DNA of 64,000 bases from UBA3478 sp036782715 (GTDB lineage: Bacteria > Bacteroidota > Bacteroidia > Flavobacteriales > Flavobacteriaceae), in NCBI GenBank assembly GCA_036782715.1, contig DAIPYN010000003.1, positions 40,531-104,530 of the forward strand. Reading direction: 5' to 3'. Both the position numbers and the translations under genes were made by a program. This document shows, in pieces, positions 25,848-34,178 of the stretch. The notes beneath the pieces are model-generated. The model had not been told where the DNA came from and ran no database searches. It saw only the letters and a list, made by a program, of their open reading frames with translations. The stretch's first letter is position 1. Every line of letters begins with the position of its first letter.

Positions 25848-26878
25848 ACGTTGTCGAAGTCTACCGCTATAGTCGATGAAGTAATCTTAGCCTGACAGCT
25901 TAACACAAACCCGCCCGCGATCTCATTGTCTGTGAGCACCTGGTTACGTGCCATATCAGCACTACCTTCTGTGATTTTACAAATACAGCTACTACAAGAC
26001 CCTCCCTGACAAGAATACGGAGCATCAATACCCTGCTCTAAAAGACTGTCTAAAAGGAACTCTTCTTTAGGCACCTGAACCTCGTGAGTCTCGCCATCTA
26101 GCAGAACACGAACAGAAGCCATCCCGCTAACATTAATCTCTTTGGCATTTTCAGAGGCCACGAAAAGTTCAAATAAAATATTTTCTTCGGCTACGCCTTG
26201 GCCTAAAAGGGCACCCTTTGCAAGATGAATCATCGCTTCTGGGCCACAGAGGTAGGTTTTTTCAGGTACTCCTAGCCCGGCTAGTTTATTTTTAAGTGCG
26301 TGCAGAATGACACCTCTATCGATTCTTCCGAAGTAGTCACCTCCTTGTTCACGAGAAAAGGCGTGAATTGCGAAAAAACGGTCGCTAAAGTTTTGAGAAA
26401 GTTCTTGTATCGAATCCTTAAACATCATCGAACGGTCGCTCTGATTTCCATAGATCAGACCAACTTTTACCTCTGGGTTGTTGGTCAGGGCAGCTTTCAT
26501 AATACTGAGCAGGGGCGTTATACCGCTCCCGGCACCGATTGCCAAGATTGAACTTGCCTCTTTATCGAGAACAAACCCACCTTCAGGGGCAGCTACCTGC
26601 AAAACGTCCCCTTCTTTAAGCGTTTTATTAGCATAGGTAGAGAAGACACCACCTGGCACTTCTTTGACCCCAACGGTAATCATCTCGTCAGTGGGGACTG
26701 AGGCGATCGAATAAGACCTACGAATTTCCTTGTCGCCTACCGAATGACTAAAGGTGATATATTGACCGGGTTCAAAGTGAAAAGTTGACTTTAGATCAGC
26801 GGGTATAGCTAGACTAACAGCTAGAGATTCAGCATTAAAACGCTCAATTTTGGATATCGTTAAGGTGTGAAAATTCAT
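25844..26878 (-). CDS. Ferredoxin-NADP reductase-type oxidoreductase with C-terminal 2Fe-2S domain (PaaE-like)
   Basis: This is an electron-transfer protein that passes electrons from NAD(P)H through FAD to a plant-type 2Fe-2S cluster. The FAD domain has RRSYSIAS (about residues 53-60), the NAD domain GAGSGITPLLSIMK (about 116-129) and YLCGPEAMI, and the ferredoxin domain PYSCQGGSCSSCICK plus a later LSCQAK, giving the four cluster Cys. The order resembles PaaE, the reductase of the phenylacetyl-CoA epoxidase, but paaABCD are absent, so the partner is unknown. The ATG at 26878 is preferred, as the upstream codon at 26896 lies in the -7 element. Confidence 0.88.
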   Translation of the reverse strand: MNFHTLTISKIERFNAESLAVSLAIPADLKSTFHFEPGQYITFSHSVGDKEIRRSYSIASVPTDEMITVGVKEVPGGVFSTYANKTLKEGDVLQVAAPEGGFVLDKEASSILAIGAGSGITPLLSIMKAALTNNPEVKVGLIYGNQSDRSMMFKDSIQELSQNFSDRFFAIHAFSREQGGDYFGRIDRGVILHALKNKLAGLGVPEKTYLCGPEAMIHLAKGALLGQGVAEENILFELFVASENAKEINVSGMASVRVLLDGETHEVQVPKEEFLLDSLLEQGIDAPYSCQGGSCSSCICKITEGSADMARNQVLTDNEIAGGFVLSCQAKITSSTIAVDFDNV

Positions 26879-26893
26879 GGCAATTCTTTTTAG

Positions 26894-26901
26894 CAAAAAT
26901 A
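26894..26901 (-). promoter_or_regulatory. -7 element for the ferredoxin reductase gene
   Basis: TATTTTTG on the minus strand, 15 bases before the ATG at 26878. It covers an in-frame upstream start candidate, which argues for the shorter protein. Confidence 0.6.
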
Positions 26902-26952
26902 CGAAGCTTCTATAGATTTTAAGATGTACCGATAAGGACTTAACTTAGGCGA

Positions 26953-29454
26953 GTGAAGCGAATTCGACTTTCTTTATTTCTAGGGTTGTTATTAACTCTG
27001 GGCTCATGCGCGATCATTCCTTCATCGCGAACCAAGTTGCAGTCGAAGCGATTAAACGCTAAGTTTAATACGCTATACAATGGCGAGCAGGCACTACTTA
27101 CCTTTTTAGATCAGCGAAATTCGAATCAAAATAATCTATTAGAACCGCTATCGCCATTACCCGATTGGTATTTTACACTCGCAACAGACACCGCTTCAAA
27201 CAATTCTCTTGAACGAGTTGAAGAGAAAGCAGTTAAGGCTATTCAACGATTTTCTGTCGAAATTGGCCAGAAGGAAACGAACGACAGACTAGATCGAGCC
27301 TACGAACTTTTAGGATATAGTCGGTATTTCAACGCAAGACCCTTTCCTGCACTGGAGGCGTTTAGAAAGCTTAGCTCCTATTCAAATAGAAGCCAAGCGA
27401 TTGCTGCAGGGTACTTAGGCGAAGCATTCGTCTTTTTTTCAACGAAAAACTATCCGGCTGCCGAAGAGGCCTTAGATCAAGTAGAAATTCTAGCTCCCAG
27501 AAAATGGGACCAGCGTTATCTCGCTTCGCTTCTTCGCTCGCAAATAAGATTAGAGTCGCAAGACCCCTCGGGCTCAATTAAAAATCTCGAATACGCTCTA
27601 GAACAGAAAGTTCCTGATTCCTTACTGCGTCGAACCCAATGGGCTCTTGCCCAATTGTATCAACAACAAAACCAACAAGGTTCATCAAATGAGTTTTTGC
27701 AGCAACTAGCTAAAGATAAAAGCTATCGTTATGCTCCGTACCGAATACTCGCCCAAATAGCTTTGACCGATCAAGAGAACCTAAATACCGAAGATTATCA
27801 CAAGGCCTTAGACCGGATGCTCAATCGATGGAACAACTACGAAGATCGAGGGCTGATTTACCGCTCTAAGGGATTGAAAGAACTGAGCTTATTCAGAAAC
27901 GATACTACTGCCAATCATTTTCTTCAAAACACCATTTCGCATTTTGAAAATTCGAATGATTTGGGATCCCCGGCGCTACAAATTGCAAATTTTGATACTC
28001 TTATAGCGTTTGAACTACAGCGAAGAAATTATCGCGGTGCACTGTCGTATTTAGATAGTTTATTACAGCACCAATCATTTATCGATCCCTTGAAATTAGA
28101 GGCTCGTCAAGGAGCTCACAAACAGATCTCAGAATTGTTTGTACTGCTAGATCGCGCATCAGAAATAGATACACTTCTCGCTTATGCCGAGCTTACTGAA
28201 GAGGAAAGAGTACGTCGAATAACATTGAAAGTTCGTAATGAAATCGAAGCCAAACAGAAACAAGAGCGCGCTGAAAAATTGTTGGCTGAAATCGATCAAG
28301 AGAAAAACGAAGATTCAGAGACAGAGAGCGTATCGAACTTTTATTTTAATAACGAGCAATTAATAAAATCTGGAAAGTTGGCATTTGAAAAGCAATGGGG
28401 GGCTCGATCTAACATTGATTATTGGTCGCTTCGAAGCGTTTCTCCAGAACGTGCAATTGCAGAGGCTGAAATTAAAAAAAGCAAAGAACCAGATGAGCGC
28501 GTTTCAGCTCCGACCTCAACTATAGAAAGTGAAATTAATTCTTCTGTTGCGCAAAAGCTTGGTGAGATTCCGAGTAATGAGGAGGCTGTTGACGATTTAA
28601 TTAAAGAAAAAATTGAAGCACTTTTTTCAAGTGCCTCTATCTATTATTACACCTTTGATGATTATTCAAGTGCTGTACAATTACTTGAGCCATTAGTAGA
28701 AGGTTCTTCTGATTTGATACAGGCAAACACGCTATACACCCTCTATTTGATTAGCGCAGATACTGACGAGGTTGCTGCTCAGATTTATAAAAATAGATTA
28801 CTTAAGGAGCATCCGAACAGTCTTTTTTCGCGCCATCTCAATTCAAAAGGGATCGAAACGATTGCATTAGAGCAACGATTGGCTAAGCTGTACATCGATG
28901 GGAAACATCAAGAGTTGAGAACAGCATTTGATAGCATTAATAAAGCTCAATTACGAGTTAGCCCCTCTGCAGCTCTGTTGTTTGCAAAAAACGAATTCAA
29001 GATTGCAGGCCTTGAAGCTTTTGAAAAGGCCCTAGAACAGTTACGACTGCTCTACCCCAACAGTTATTTATCAAGAGAGGCCATTCAAACCCTCAAGGTG
29101 ATCAATCTTCAGTCTGAAAAGGCGGCAAATAACGACTCTACTAAGAACAGAGTTTCATTAGTAATGGATGTCAGCAAAATGACTTCAGAGGAGCGCGTTA
29201 AATTTCAAGATAGATTGTCGAAAGCGCTTAAAGCTCAGAATTATTTAGCGAAGGCCTATATCGAACAATTTGACACCGAACATACTCTGGCTGTGCTTCA
29301 TCGCTTTTTTGAGACCTCTTACGTACAGGAATTTATAGATAATAATATTGAACTCCTGTCTTTGGTGCCTTTATACGTTCTTACAGAATCAGAGTATATC
29401 ACGGCTTATCAAACGAAGAACTGGGCTCTTTTTTCTGAAAAACAAGTTCTGTAA
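26953..29454 (+). CDS. porW: Type IX secretion system periplasmic lipoprotein PorW/SprE
   Basis: PorW (SprE in gliding flavobacteria) is an outer-membrane-linked lipoprotein needed for T9SS function. The 833-residue protein has a signal peptide with lipobox LGSC (Cys19), then the family N-terminus (NAKFNTLYNGEQALLTF), and long stretches of TPR-like helices through the middle (about 100-420 and 540-760) separated by a charged linker (about 430-530, rich in Glu and Lys). A GTG at 26953 is the start. It overlaps the AtpZ gene by 1 base, so it is transcribed into the ATP synthase region, a neighbourhood I recall for this gene in Flavobacteriia. Other T9SS genes are not in the window. Confidence 0.82.
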   Translation: MKRIRLSLFLGLLLTLGSCAIIPSSRTKLQSKRLNAKFNTLYNGEQALLTFLDQRNSNQNNLLEPLSPLPDWYFTLATDTASNNSLERVEEKAVKAIQRFSVEIGQKETNDRLDRAYELLGYSRYFNARPFPALEAFRKLSSYSNRSQAIAAGYLGEAFVFFSTKNYPAAEEALDQVEILAPRKWDQRYLASLLRSQIRLESQDPSGSIKNLEYALEQKVPDSLLRRTQWALAQLYQQQNQQGSSNEFLQQLAKDKSYRYAPYRILAQIALTDQENLNTEDYHKALDRMLNRWNNYEDRGLIYRSKGLKELSLFRNDTTANHFLQNTISHFENSNDLGSPALQIANFDTLIAFELQRRNYRGALSYLDSLLQHQSFIDPLKLEARQGAHKQISELFVLLDRASEIDTLLAYAELTEEERVRRITLKVRNEIEAKQKQERAEKLLAEIDQEKNEDSETESVSNFYFNNEQLIKSGKLAFEKQWGARSNIDYWSLRSVSPERAIAEAEIKKSKEPDERVSAPTSTIESEINSSVAQKLGEIPSNEEAVDDLIKEKIEALFSSASIYYYTFDDYSSAVQLLEPLVEGSSDLIQANTLYTLYLISADTDEVAAQIYKNRLLKEHPNSLFSRHLNSKGIETIALEQRLAKLYIDGKHQELRTAFDSINKAQLRVSPSAALLFAKNEFKIAGLEAFEKALEQLRLLYPNSYLSREAIQTLKVINLQSEKAANNDSTKNRVSLVMDVSKMTSEERVKFQDRLSKALKAQNYLAKAYIEQFDTEHTLAVLHRFFETSYVQEFIDNNIELLSLVPLYVLTESEYITAYQTKNWALFSEKQVL

Positions 29455-29657
29455 TGAGTGACAAAAAGCTTCGTTCGGCGATAAAGTATAGCGGGATTGC
29501 CGTTCAAATGGCGCTTATCATTCTGGTGTTCAATTTTATTGGCGAAAAGCTTGGTGCTCGTTATGAAGAGGAATGGATACCCCCTTTAACTACATTGTTC
29601 GGAGTCTTTCTAGCGATGATTTCAGTGATTATTCAAGTATTAAAAGAAAACAAATGA
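29454..29657 (+). CDS. AtpZ/AtpI family protein
   Basis: The 67-residue protein has two transmembrane helices (about 12-30 and 43-62) separated by GEKLGARYEEEWIPP. This hairpin is the AtpZ/AtpI form found at the head of F-type ATP synthase operons, where such proteins assist c-ring assembly or ion supply. It overlaps PorW by 1 base and the next gene by 4 bases (ATGA). Identification is from topology, length and position. Confidence 0.8.
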   Translation: MSDKKLRSAIKYSGIAVQMALIILVFNFIGEKLGARYEEEWIPPLTTLFGVFLAMISVIIQVLKENK

Positions 29658-30016
29658 TTAAGGAAGTATTAAAAATGATAAGCGTTCCCTTTGCCTTGGG
29701 CGCCGTTCATTTTCTTTTTAGTGACTCAATTACTCGTGATTTCTATTTGTTTTTTATGGGGATGATTGGGGTAGGAGCACTTCTTGTTTGGGCGCTTACT
29801 CTAATTGAAAAGACGTATTACATTGGGTTCAGCTACCTGGGGTTCTTGGGGTTAAAACTAATTGTTTTCATGGTTCTCTTTGGAGAAACTCTCGAGGCCC
29901 TCTCTGCCTTAGAAACGATTTCGAGAGCCACTTATTTAACTCCCTTTTTTATATCCTTATGGGTAGAAATAGGCGCTTTGTATAAGGTCTTAAATCACGC
30001 TTCTAAATCAGAATAA
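29654..30016 (+). CDS. Small membrane protein of the atp region (DUF6168-like)
   Basis: The ATG at 29654 overlaps the AtpZ stop (ATGA) and gives 120 residues with four hydrophobic segments (about 7-24, 32-57, 63-80 and 90-112). The upstream in-frame codons lie within AtpZ and are unlikely to be used. No catalytic motif is visible. A protein of this size lies between AtpZ and atpB in other Flavobacteriia and has, as I recall, been labelled DUF6168; this was not checked. It takes the place where an AtpI-like helper would be expected. Confidence 0.65.
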   Translation: MIKEVLKMISVPFALGAVHFLFSDSITRDFYLFFMGMIGVGALLVWALTLIEKTYYIGFSYLGFLGLKLIVFMVLFGETLEALSALETISRATYLTPFFISLWVEIGALYKVLNHASKSE

Positions 30017-30060
30017 AATCAAAATTTATAAGCCGTGGTTTTATAGTAAATTAGAATACT

Positions 30061-30068
30061 TACCTTTG
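30061..30068 (+). promoter_or_regulatory. -7 element for atpB
   Basis: TACCTTTG matches TAnnTTTG and lies 39 bases before the atpB ATG, in the 91-base gap after the small membrane protein. It would let atpBEFHAG be transcribed independently of porW. Confidence 0.62.
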
Positions 30069-30107
30069 CCACAATTTTAACAAAGCCGACAGAAGTAAAA
30101 CGCTCAA

Positions 30108-31241
30108 ATGAAGTTAGGTAAAACAGCTAGAAATAAGGTGCTTAGCCTCTTTAGTTTATTCTTTTTTTACGGAGCATTCGCAGCGAGTGATAGCCCAAAA
30201 ACAGAAAGTGAATCAGAGAATCACGGAGCGGTAAGCAGTGAAGCTGAGATCAGTGAGTACATTCTTCATCACATTAAAGACGCTCACGACTTTCACTTAT
30301 TTTCATATAACGATTCAGAGGGTCACCGCAAACATATCGGCTTTCCACTACCAGTTATTGTATATTCTTCGAAAGGACTGAGAACTTTCATGTCTTCTGA
30401 ATTTCATCATGATGATTCAGGTCACCACGTGGTAGAAAGCGACGGAGTGTCATTGGTAAAGTACCATGAGAAAATCTACGAATTAGAAGAGGGTGCGCAC
30501 GGCGTTGAGTTTGATGAGCAACACCATCCTACCAATGCCCATGCCGTTTTAGATTTATCTATCACCAAAAGTGTATTCGGGTTTTTATTAGTCAGCCTTC
30601 TTATGTTATTGGCTTTCGGCAGATTAGCTAAGCAGTACAAGAAACAGGCCGTACCAACTGGATTTGGTCGAGTTCTTGAGCCGCTGATCTTGTATGTGCG
30701 TGACGAAATCGCTAGACCAAACATTGGAGAAAAGCACTACAGAAGATTTACTGGATTTTTAATGACGGTATTCTTTTTTATCTGGATCTCAAACTTACTA
30801 GGTCTTACTCCACTAGGATTCAATATTACTGGTCAAATTGCGGTAACCTTTAGTCTTGCACTATTCACTTATTTGATTACTCAGTTTAGTGGTACTAAGG
30901 ATTATTGGAAACACATCTTCTGGATGCCAGGGGTTCCTGTTCTTATGAAGATTATTCTAGCGCCCATCGAATTACTTGGAACTCTAACGAAGCCATTTTC
31001 ACTTATGATTCGTTTGTTCGCAAATATTTCTGCAGGCCACATCGTTGTGATGAGCCTAATCTCTATTGCGATCATTATGAAAAGCACATTAGGCGCTGCC
31101 GGAGCCACAGTTCTTTCATTAGCCCTGTCGTTCTTTTTAACATTAATCGAGCTTCTTGTAGCCTTCTTACAGGCATATATTTTCACTATGCTTTCAGCCC
31201 TATTTATTGGTATGGCGGTAGAAGAACACGATCATCATTAA
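30108..31241 (+). CDS. atpB: F0F1 ATP synthase subunit a
   Basis: Subunit a forms the ion half-channels against the c-ring. The 377-residue protein is about 100 residues longer than the Escherichia coli protein: it has an N-terminal signal-peptide-like segment (FFFYGAFAAS) and a His/Asp/Glu-rich exported region (about 30-150, with HHDDSGHH and DEQHHPTNAHA). The membrane part (about 150-375) carries the essential Arg in SLMIRLFANISAGHIV and the last helix ELLVAFLQAYIFTMLSALFI. Long N-termini are usual in Bacteroidota. It starts the atpBEFHAG block. Confidence 0.95.
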   Translation: MKLGKTARNKVLSLFSLFFFYGAFAASDSPKTESESENHGAVSSEAEISEYILHHIKDAHDFHLFSYNDSEGHRKHIGFPLPVIVYSSKGLRTFMSSEFHHDDSGHHVVESDGVSLVKYHEKIYELEEGAHGVEFDEQHHPTNAHAVLDLSITKSVFGFLLVSLLMLLAFGRLAKQYKKQAVPTGFGRVLEPLILYVRDEIARPNIGEKHYRRFTGFLMTVFFFIWISNLLGLTPLGFNITGQIAVTFSLALFTYLITQFSGTKDYWKHIFWMPGVPVLMKIILAPIELLGTLTKPFSLMIRLFANISAGHIVVMSLISIAIIMKSTLGAAGATVLSLALSFFLTLIELLVAFLQAYIFTMLSALFIGMAVEEHDHH

Positions 31242-31277
31242 TAATTAATTTTTTGTTTAATCTATAGTTCAATCATT

Positions 31278-31472
31278 ATGACAATTCCAAATTTAGTAGG
31301 TGCAGGCCTAATCGTTATCGGAGCAGGAATGGGTCTTGGTAAAATCGGCGGAAGTGCAATGGAAGGTATTGCACGTCAGCCAGAGGCTGCCGGTAAGATT
31401 CAAACTGCAATGATTATCATCGCAGCACTATTAGAAGGTTTAGCATTCGGTGCTCTTTTCTTAGGAAAATAA
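31278..31472 (+). CDS. atpE: F0F1 ATP synthase subunit c
   Basis: Subunit c is the ring-forming proteolipid. The 64-residue protein is a hairpin of two helices: a glycine-rich first helix (GAGLIVIGAGMGLGKIGG), a polar loop with ARQPEA, and a second helix with the ion-binding Glu in ALLEGLAFGALF. The Glu is followed by Gly rather than Ser-Thr, so the Na+-ligand pattern is not evident and H+ coupling is more likely. A strong hairpin lies just downstream (31483-31520). Confidence 0.95.
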   Translation: MTIPNLVGAGLIVIGAGMGLGKIGGSAMEGIARQPEAAGKIQTAMIIIAALLEGLAFGALFLGK

Positions 31473-31482
31473 ACCTTAAAAC

Positions 31483-31520
31483 AAAGTGGGTTGGCCGCGG
31501 TTGGCGGCCAACAACACTTT
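31483..31520 (+). promoter_or_regulatory. GC-rich intercistronic hairpin between atpE and atpF
   Basis: A perfect 9-bp stem GTTGGCCGC / GCGGCCAAC closes a GGTTG loop. A further 6 bp (AAAGTG / CACTTT) pair below it across a small 1-by-2 internal loop. No T-run follows, so a full terminator is unlikely. The position after the c-subunit gene fits a processing or 3'-end stabilising element that raises atpE mRNA relative to the other subunits. Confidence 0.7.
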
Positions 31521-31541
31521 AATTAAAACGGTAACAAAGGA

Positions 31542-32042
31542 ATGGAACAACTATTAAACGATTTTTCACCAGGATTATTCATCATGCAAAGCGTGTTAAT
31601 GCTTGCTGTGATTTTCTTAATGGTAAAATTTGCTTGGAAGCCTATCGTTTCTGCTCTTGATGAAAGAGAAGAAGGTATCAAAAATGCTCTTGAAGCTGCA
31701 GAAAAGGCGAAGCAAGAGATGGAAAGCATTTCTTCATCAAACGAAAAACTTTTCAATCAGGCCCGCGAAGAACGTGACGCTATGCTTAAAGAGGCTCGTG
31801 AAATGAAGGCTAAGATGATTGCTGAGGCTGAAGCAAACGCTGAAGTAGAAGCAGCAAAAATTATAGCTAGCGCGAAAGAAGCCATTGAGGTAGAGAAAAA
31901 AGAGGCTTTAGCAGAGTTAAAAGCTGAGGTAGCTCAACTTTCTATTTCGGTAGCTGAAAAATTATTGAAAGAAGAACTTTCTGACGCCAAAAAAGACGCG
32001 TCATTTGTTAATGGTTTACTTGGAGAGGTAAACTTAAAATAA
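31542..32042 (+). CDS. atpF: F0F1 ATP synthase subunit b
   Basis: Subunit b is the peripheral stalk that holds F1 against subunit a. The 166-residue protein has one N-terminal membrane helix (about 8-30, GLFIMQSVLMLAVIFLMVKFAW), the KPIVSALDERE motif at the membrane border, and a long charged alpha-helix rich in Ala, Glu and Lys (about 40-150). It follows the atpE hairpin and is 3 bases ahead of atpH. Confidence 0.95.
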   Translation: MEQLLNDFSPGLFIMQSVLMLAVIFLMVKFAWKPIVSALDEREEGIKNALEAAEKAKQEMESISSSNEKLFNQAREERDAMLKEAREMKAKMIAEAEANAEVEAAKIIASAKEAIEVEKKEALAELKAEVAQLSISVAEKLLKEELSDAKKDASFVNGLLGEVNLK

Positions 32043-32045
32043 ACT

Positions 32046-32585
32046 ATGAAACACTCGAGAGCCTCATTAAGATACGCAAAAGCTTTGTATGCCGCAGCTT
32101 CTGAAAAGAATGCTGTCGACGCTGTACAAAGTGATCTAGCTTCTATCCAACTAACTTTGTCTGAAAACAACGAATTAGTTGCTGTGCTTGAATCACCTGT
32201 GGCGAGTAGCAGAGTGAAAAGAGCGTATCTCGATCAAATTTTCACTGACTTAAATCCGTTGACAAGCGGCTTGCTTAATGCTCTTGTTAGCAACGAGCGA
32301 CTTGAGTTACTTCAAGACGTTATTATTCGTTACGCTGAAAAGCATAATGAAGGTCGTGGAGCAGTAGTTGTAACACTGAAAAGTAGTTCTGCTACTACTG
32401 AAGCTTTTGACAACGAAATCATTGCAAAAATCAAGGCCTCTGGTTACTCTGAGGTGACTCTTGAAAAACAAATCGAACCTGAACTAATTGGTGGATTTGT
32501 TCTAAGAATTAATGACCTGCAGTTTGATGCAAGTCTTTCAAAACAACTGAATCGATTAAAAAGAGAATTTTCTAATAGTCTATAA
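32046..32585 (+). CDS. atpH: F0F1 ATP synthase subunit delta
   Basis: Subunit delta joins the top of F1 to the b stalk. The 179-residue protein has the N-terminal helical domain starting SRASLRYAKALYAAASE, and the C-terminal segment with IEPELIGGFVLRINDLQFDASLSKQLNRL, both typical. It sits 2 bases before atpA in the operon. Confidence 0.95.
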   Translation: MKHSRASLRYAKALYAAASEKNAVDAVQSDLASIQLTLSENNELVAVLESPVASSRVKRAYLDQIFTDLNPLTSGLLNALVSNERLELLQDVIIRYAEKHNEGRGAVVVTLKSSSATTEAFDNEIIAKIKASGYSEVTLEKQIEPELIGGFVLRINDLQFDASLSKQLNRLKREFSNSL

Positions 32586-32587
32586 CG

Positions 32588-34168
32588 ATGGCAGAAGTAA
32601 AAGCAGCTGAAGTTTCAGCAATCTTAAAAAAGCAAATCGAAGGTTTCGACGCTAGCGCTACCCTTGACGAGGTAGGAACTGTACTTGCAGTGGGTGACGG
32701 TATCGCACGTATTTACGGTCTATCTAACGCACAATATGGAGAACTTGTTGAGTTCGACGGAGGAATGCAAGGAATCGTACTTAACCTTGAAGAGGATAAC
32801 GTAGGTGTTGTACTTCTTGGTCCATCTAAAGAAATTACCGAAGGTTCTACTGTAAAGAGAACACAACGTATCGCTTCTATCAATGTTGGAGAAGGTGTCG
32901 TTGGACGTGTTCTTAACACGCTTGGTGAGCCAATCGACGGAAAAGGAGCTGTCGAAGGAGAGACTTTCGAAATGCCACTAGAGCGCAAGGCCCCTGGGGT
33001 AATTTTTAGACAACCTGTAAATGAGCCGCTTCAAACAGGAGTTAAGGCGATTGACGCGATGATCCCTGTAGGTAGAGGTCAGCGTGAGCTGGTTATTGGT
33101 GACCGTCAAACAGGTAAAACCACGGTTTGTATTGATACGATTCTAAATCAAAAAGAATTTTATGATGCAGGCGAACCAGTATACTGTATTTACGTAGCGG
33201 TTGGTCAAAAAGCATCAACGGTAGCTGCTATTGCTAAAACTCTTGAAGACAAGGGAGCTTTAGCCTATACTACCATTGTTGCGGCAAACGCATCAGATCC
33301 TGCACCTATGCAGGTTTATGCTCCTTTTGCGGGTGCAGCAATCGGGGAATACTTTAGAGACACGGGTCGTCCGGCGCTAATCGTTTATGATGATCTTTCT
33401 AAGCAAGCAGTAGCTTACCGTGAGGTATCACTTCTTCTACGTCGTCCACCGGGACGTGAGGCATATCCTGGAGACGTTTTCTACCTTCACTCAAGATTAC
33501 TTGAGCGTTCAGCTAAGGTTATCGCAGATGATTCAATTGCGAAGAACATGAACGACCTTCCAGAATCACTAAAAGAAAAAGTAAAAGGTGGAGGATCGTT
33601 AACCGCTCTTCCTATCATTGAAACACAAGCGGGAGACGTTTCTGCTTATATCCCAACCAACGTAATTTCGATTACTGATGGTCAGATTTTCTTAGAGCAG
33701 GATTTATTCAACCAAGGGGTTCGTCCTGCGATTAACGTAGGTATCTCTGTATCGCGTGTTGGGGGGTCTGCACAGATCAAGTCGATGAAGAAAGTTGCGG
33801 GTACTTTAAAACTTGACCAAGCACAGTTTAGAGAACTAGAAGCGTTTGCAAAATTCGGTTCTGATCTTGACGCTGCAACCCTTAACGTAATTGAAAAAGG
33901 ACGTCGTAACGTAGAGATTCTAAAACAAGCACAGAACGATCCTTACACGGTTGAAGATCAGGTAGCGATTATCTACGCAGGTTCTAAAAACCTACTTAAA
34001 GACGTTCCTGTAAATGCAGTTAAGGCTTTTGAGAAGGATTACATTGAAACTCTTAGAATGAGTCATCAAGAGGTTCTTTCTAGCTTGAAAGCAGGAAAAC
34101 TAACCGACGAGGCAATTGCAGTACTAACTGAGGTAGCTGCTGAAGTAACAAAACGACACCAAGCATAA
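32588..34168 (+). CDS. atpA: F0F1 ATP synthase subunit alpha
   Basis: Alpha is the regulatory nucleotide-binding subunit of F1. The 526-residue protein has the N-terminal barrel (VGTVLAVGDGIARIYGL), the Walker A loop GDRQTGKTTV (about residues 171-180), the YVAVGQK stretch, the DDLSKQAVAYREVSLLLRRPPGREAYPGD region split here for length as DDLSKQAVAYREVS and RRPPGREAYPGD, and the arginine-finger motif NVGISVSRVGGSAQ. The catalytic partner beta (atpD) is not in the window. Confidence 0.97.
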   Translation: MAEVKAAEVSAILKKQIEGFDASATLDEVGTVLAVGDGIARIYGLSNAQYGELVEFDGGMQGIVLNLEEDNVGVVLLGPSKEITEGSTVKRTQRIASINVGEGVVGRVLNTLGEPIDGKGAVEGETFEMPLERKAPGVIFRQPVNEPLQTGVKAIDAMIPVGRGQRELVIGDRQTGKTTVCIDTILNQKEFYDAGEPVYCIYVAVGQKASTVAAIAKTLEDKGALAYTTIVAANASDPAPMQVYAPFAGAAIGEYFRDTGRPALIVYDDLSKQAVAYREVSLLLRRPPGREAYPGDVFYLHSRLLERSAKVIADDSIAKNMNDLPESLKEKVKGGGSLTALPIIETQAGDVSAYIPTNVISITDGQIFLEQDLFNQGVRPAINVGISVSRVGGSAQIKSMKKVAGTLKLDQAQFRELEAFAKFGSDLDAATLNVIEKGRRNVEILKQAQNDPYTVEDQVAIIYAGSKNLLKDVPVNAVKAFEKDYIETLRMSHQEVLSSLKAGKLTDEAIAVLTEVAAEVTKRHQA

Positions 34169-34178
34169 GAAAGGCTTT

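Noticed and set aside
25844..26878. Phenylacetate degradation cluster suggested by the PaaE-like reductase
   Set aside because: No paaABCD or other phenylacetate genes lie nearby; the fold order is also used by other reductases.
24175..30435. Other CACGTG hexamers (for example near 24180, 24440, 24825 and 30425)
   Set aside because: They lack the flanking GTTC/GAAC arms of the parS-like palindromes, and hexamers of this kind are expected by chance in 64 kb.
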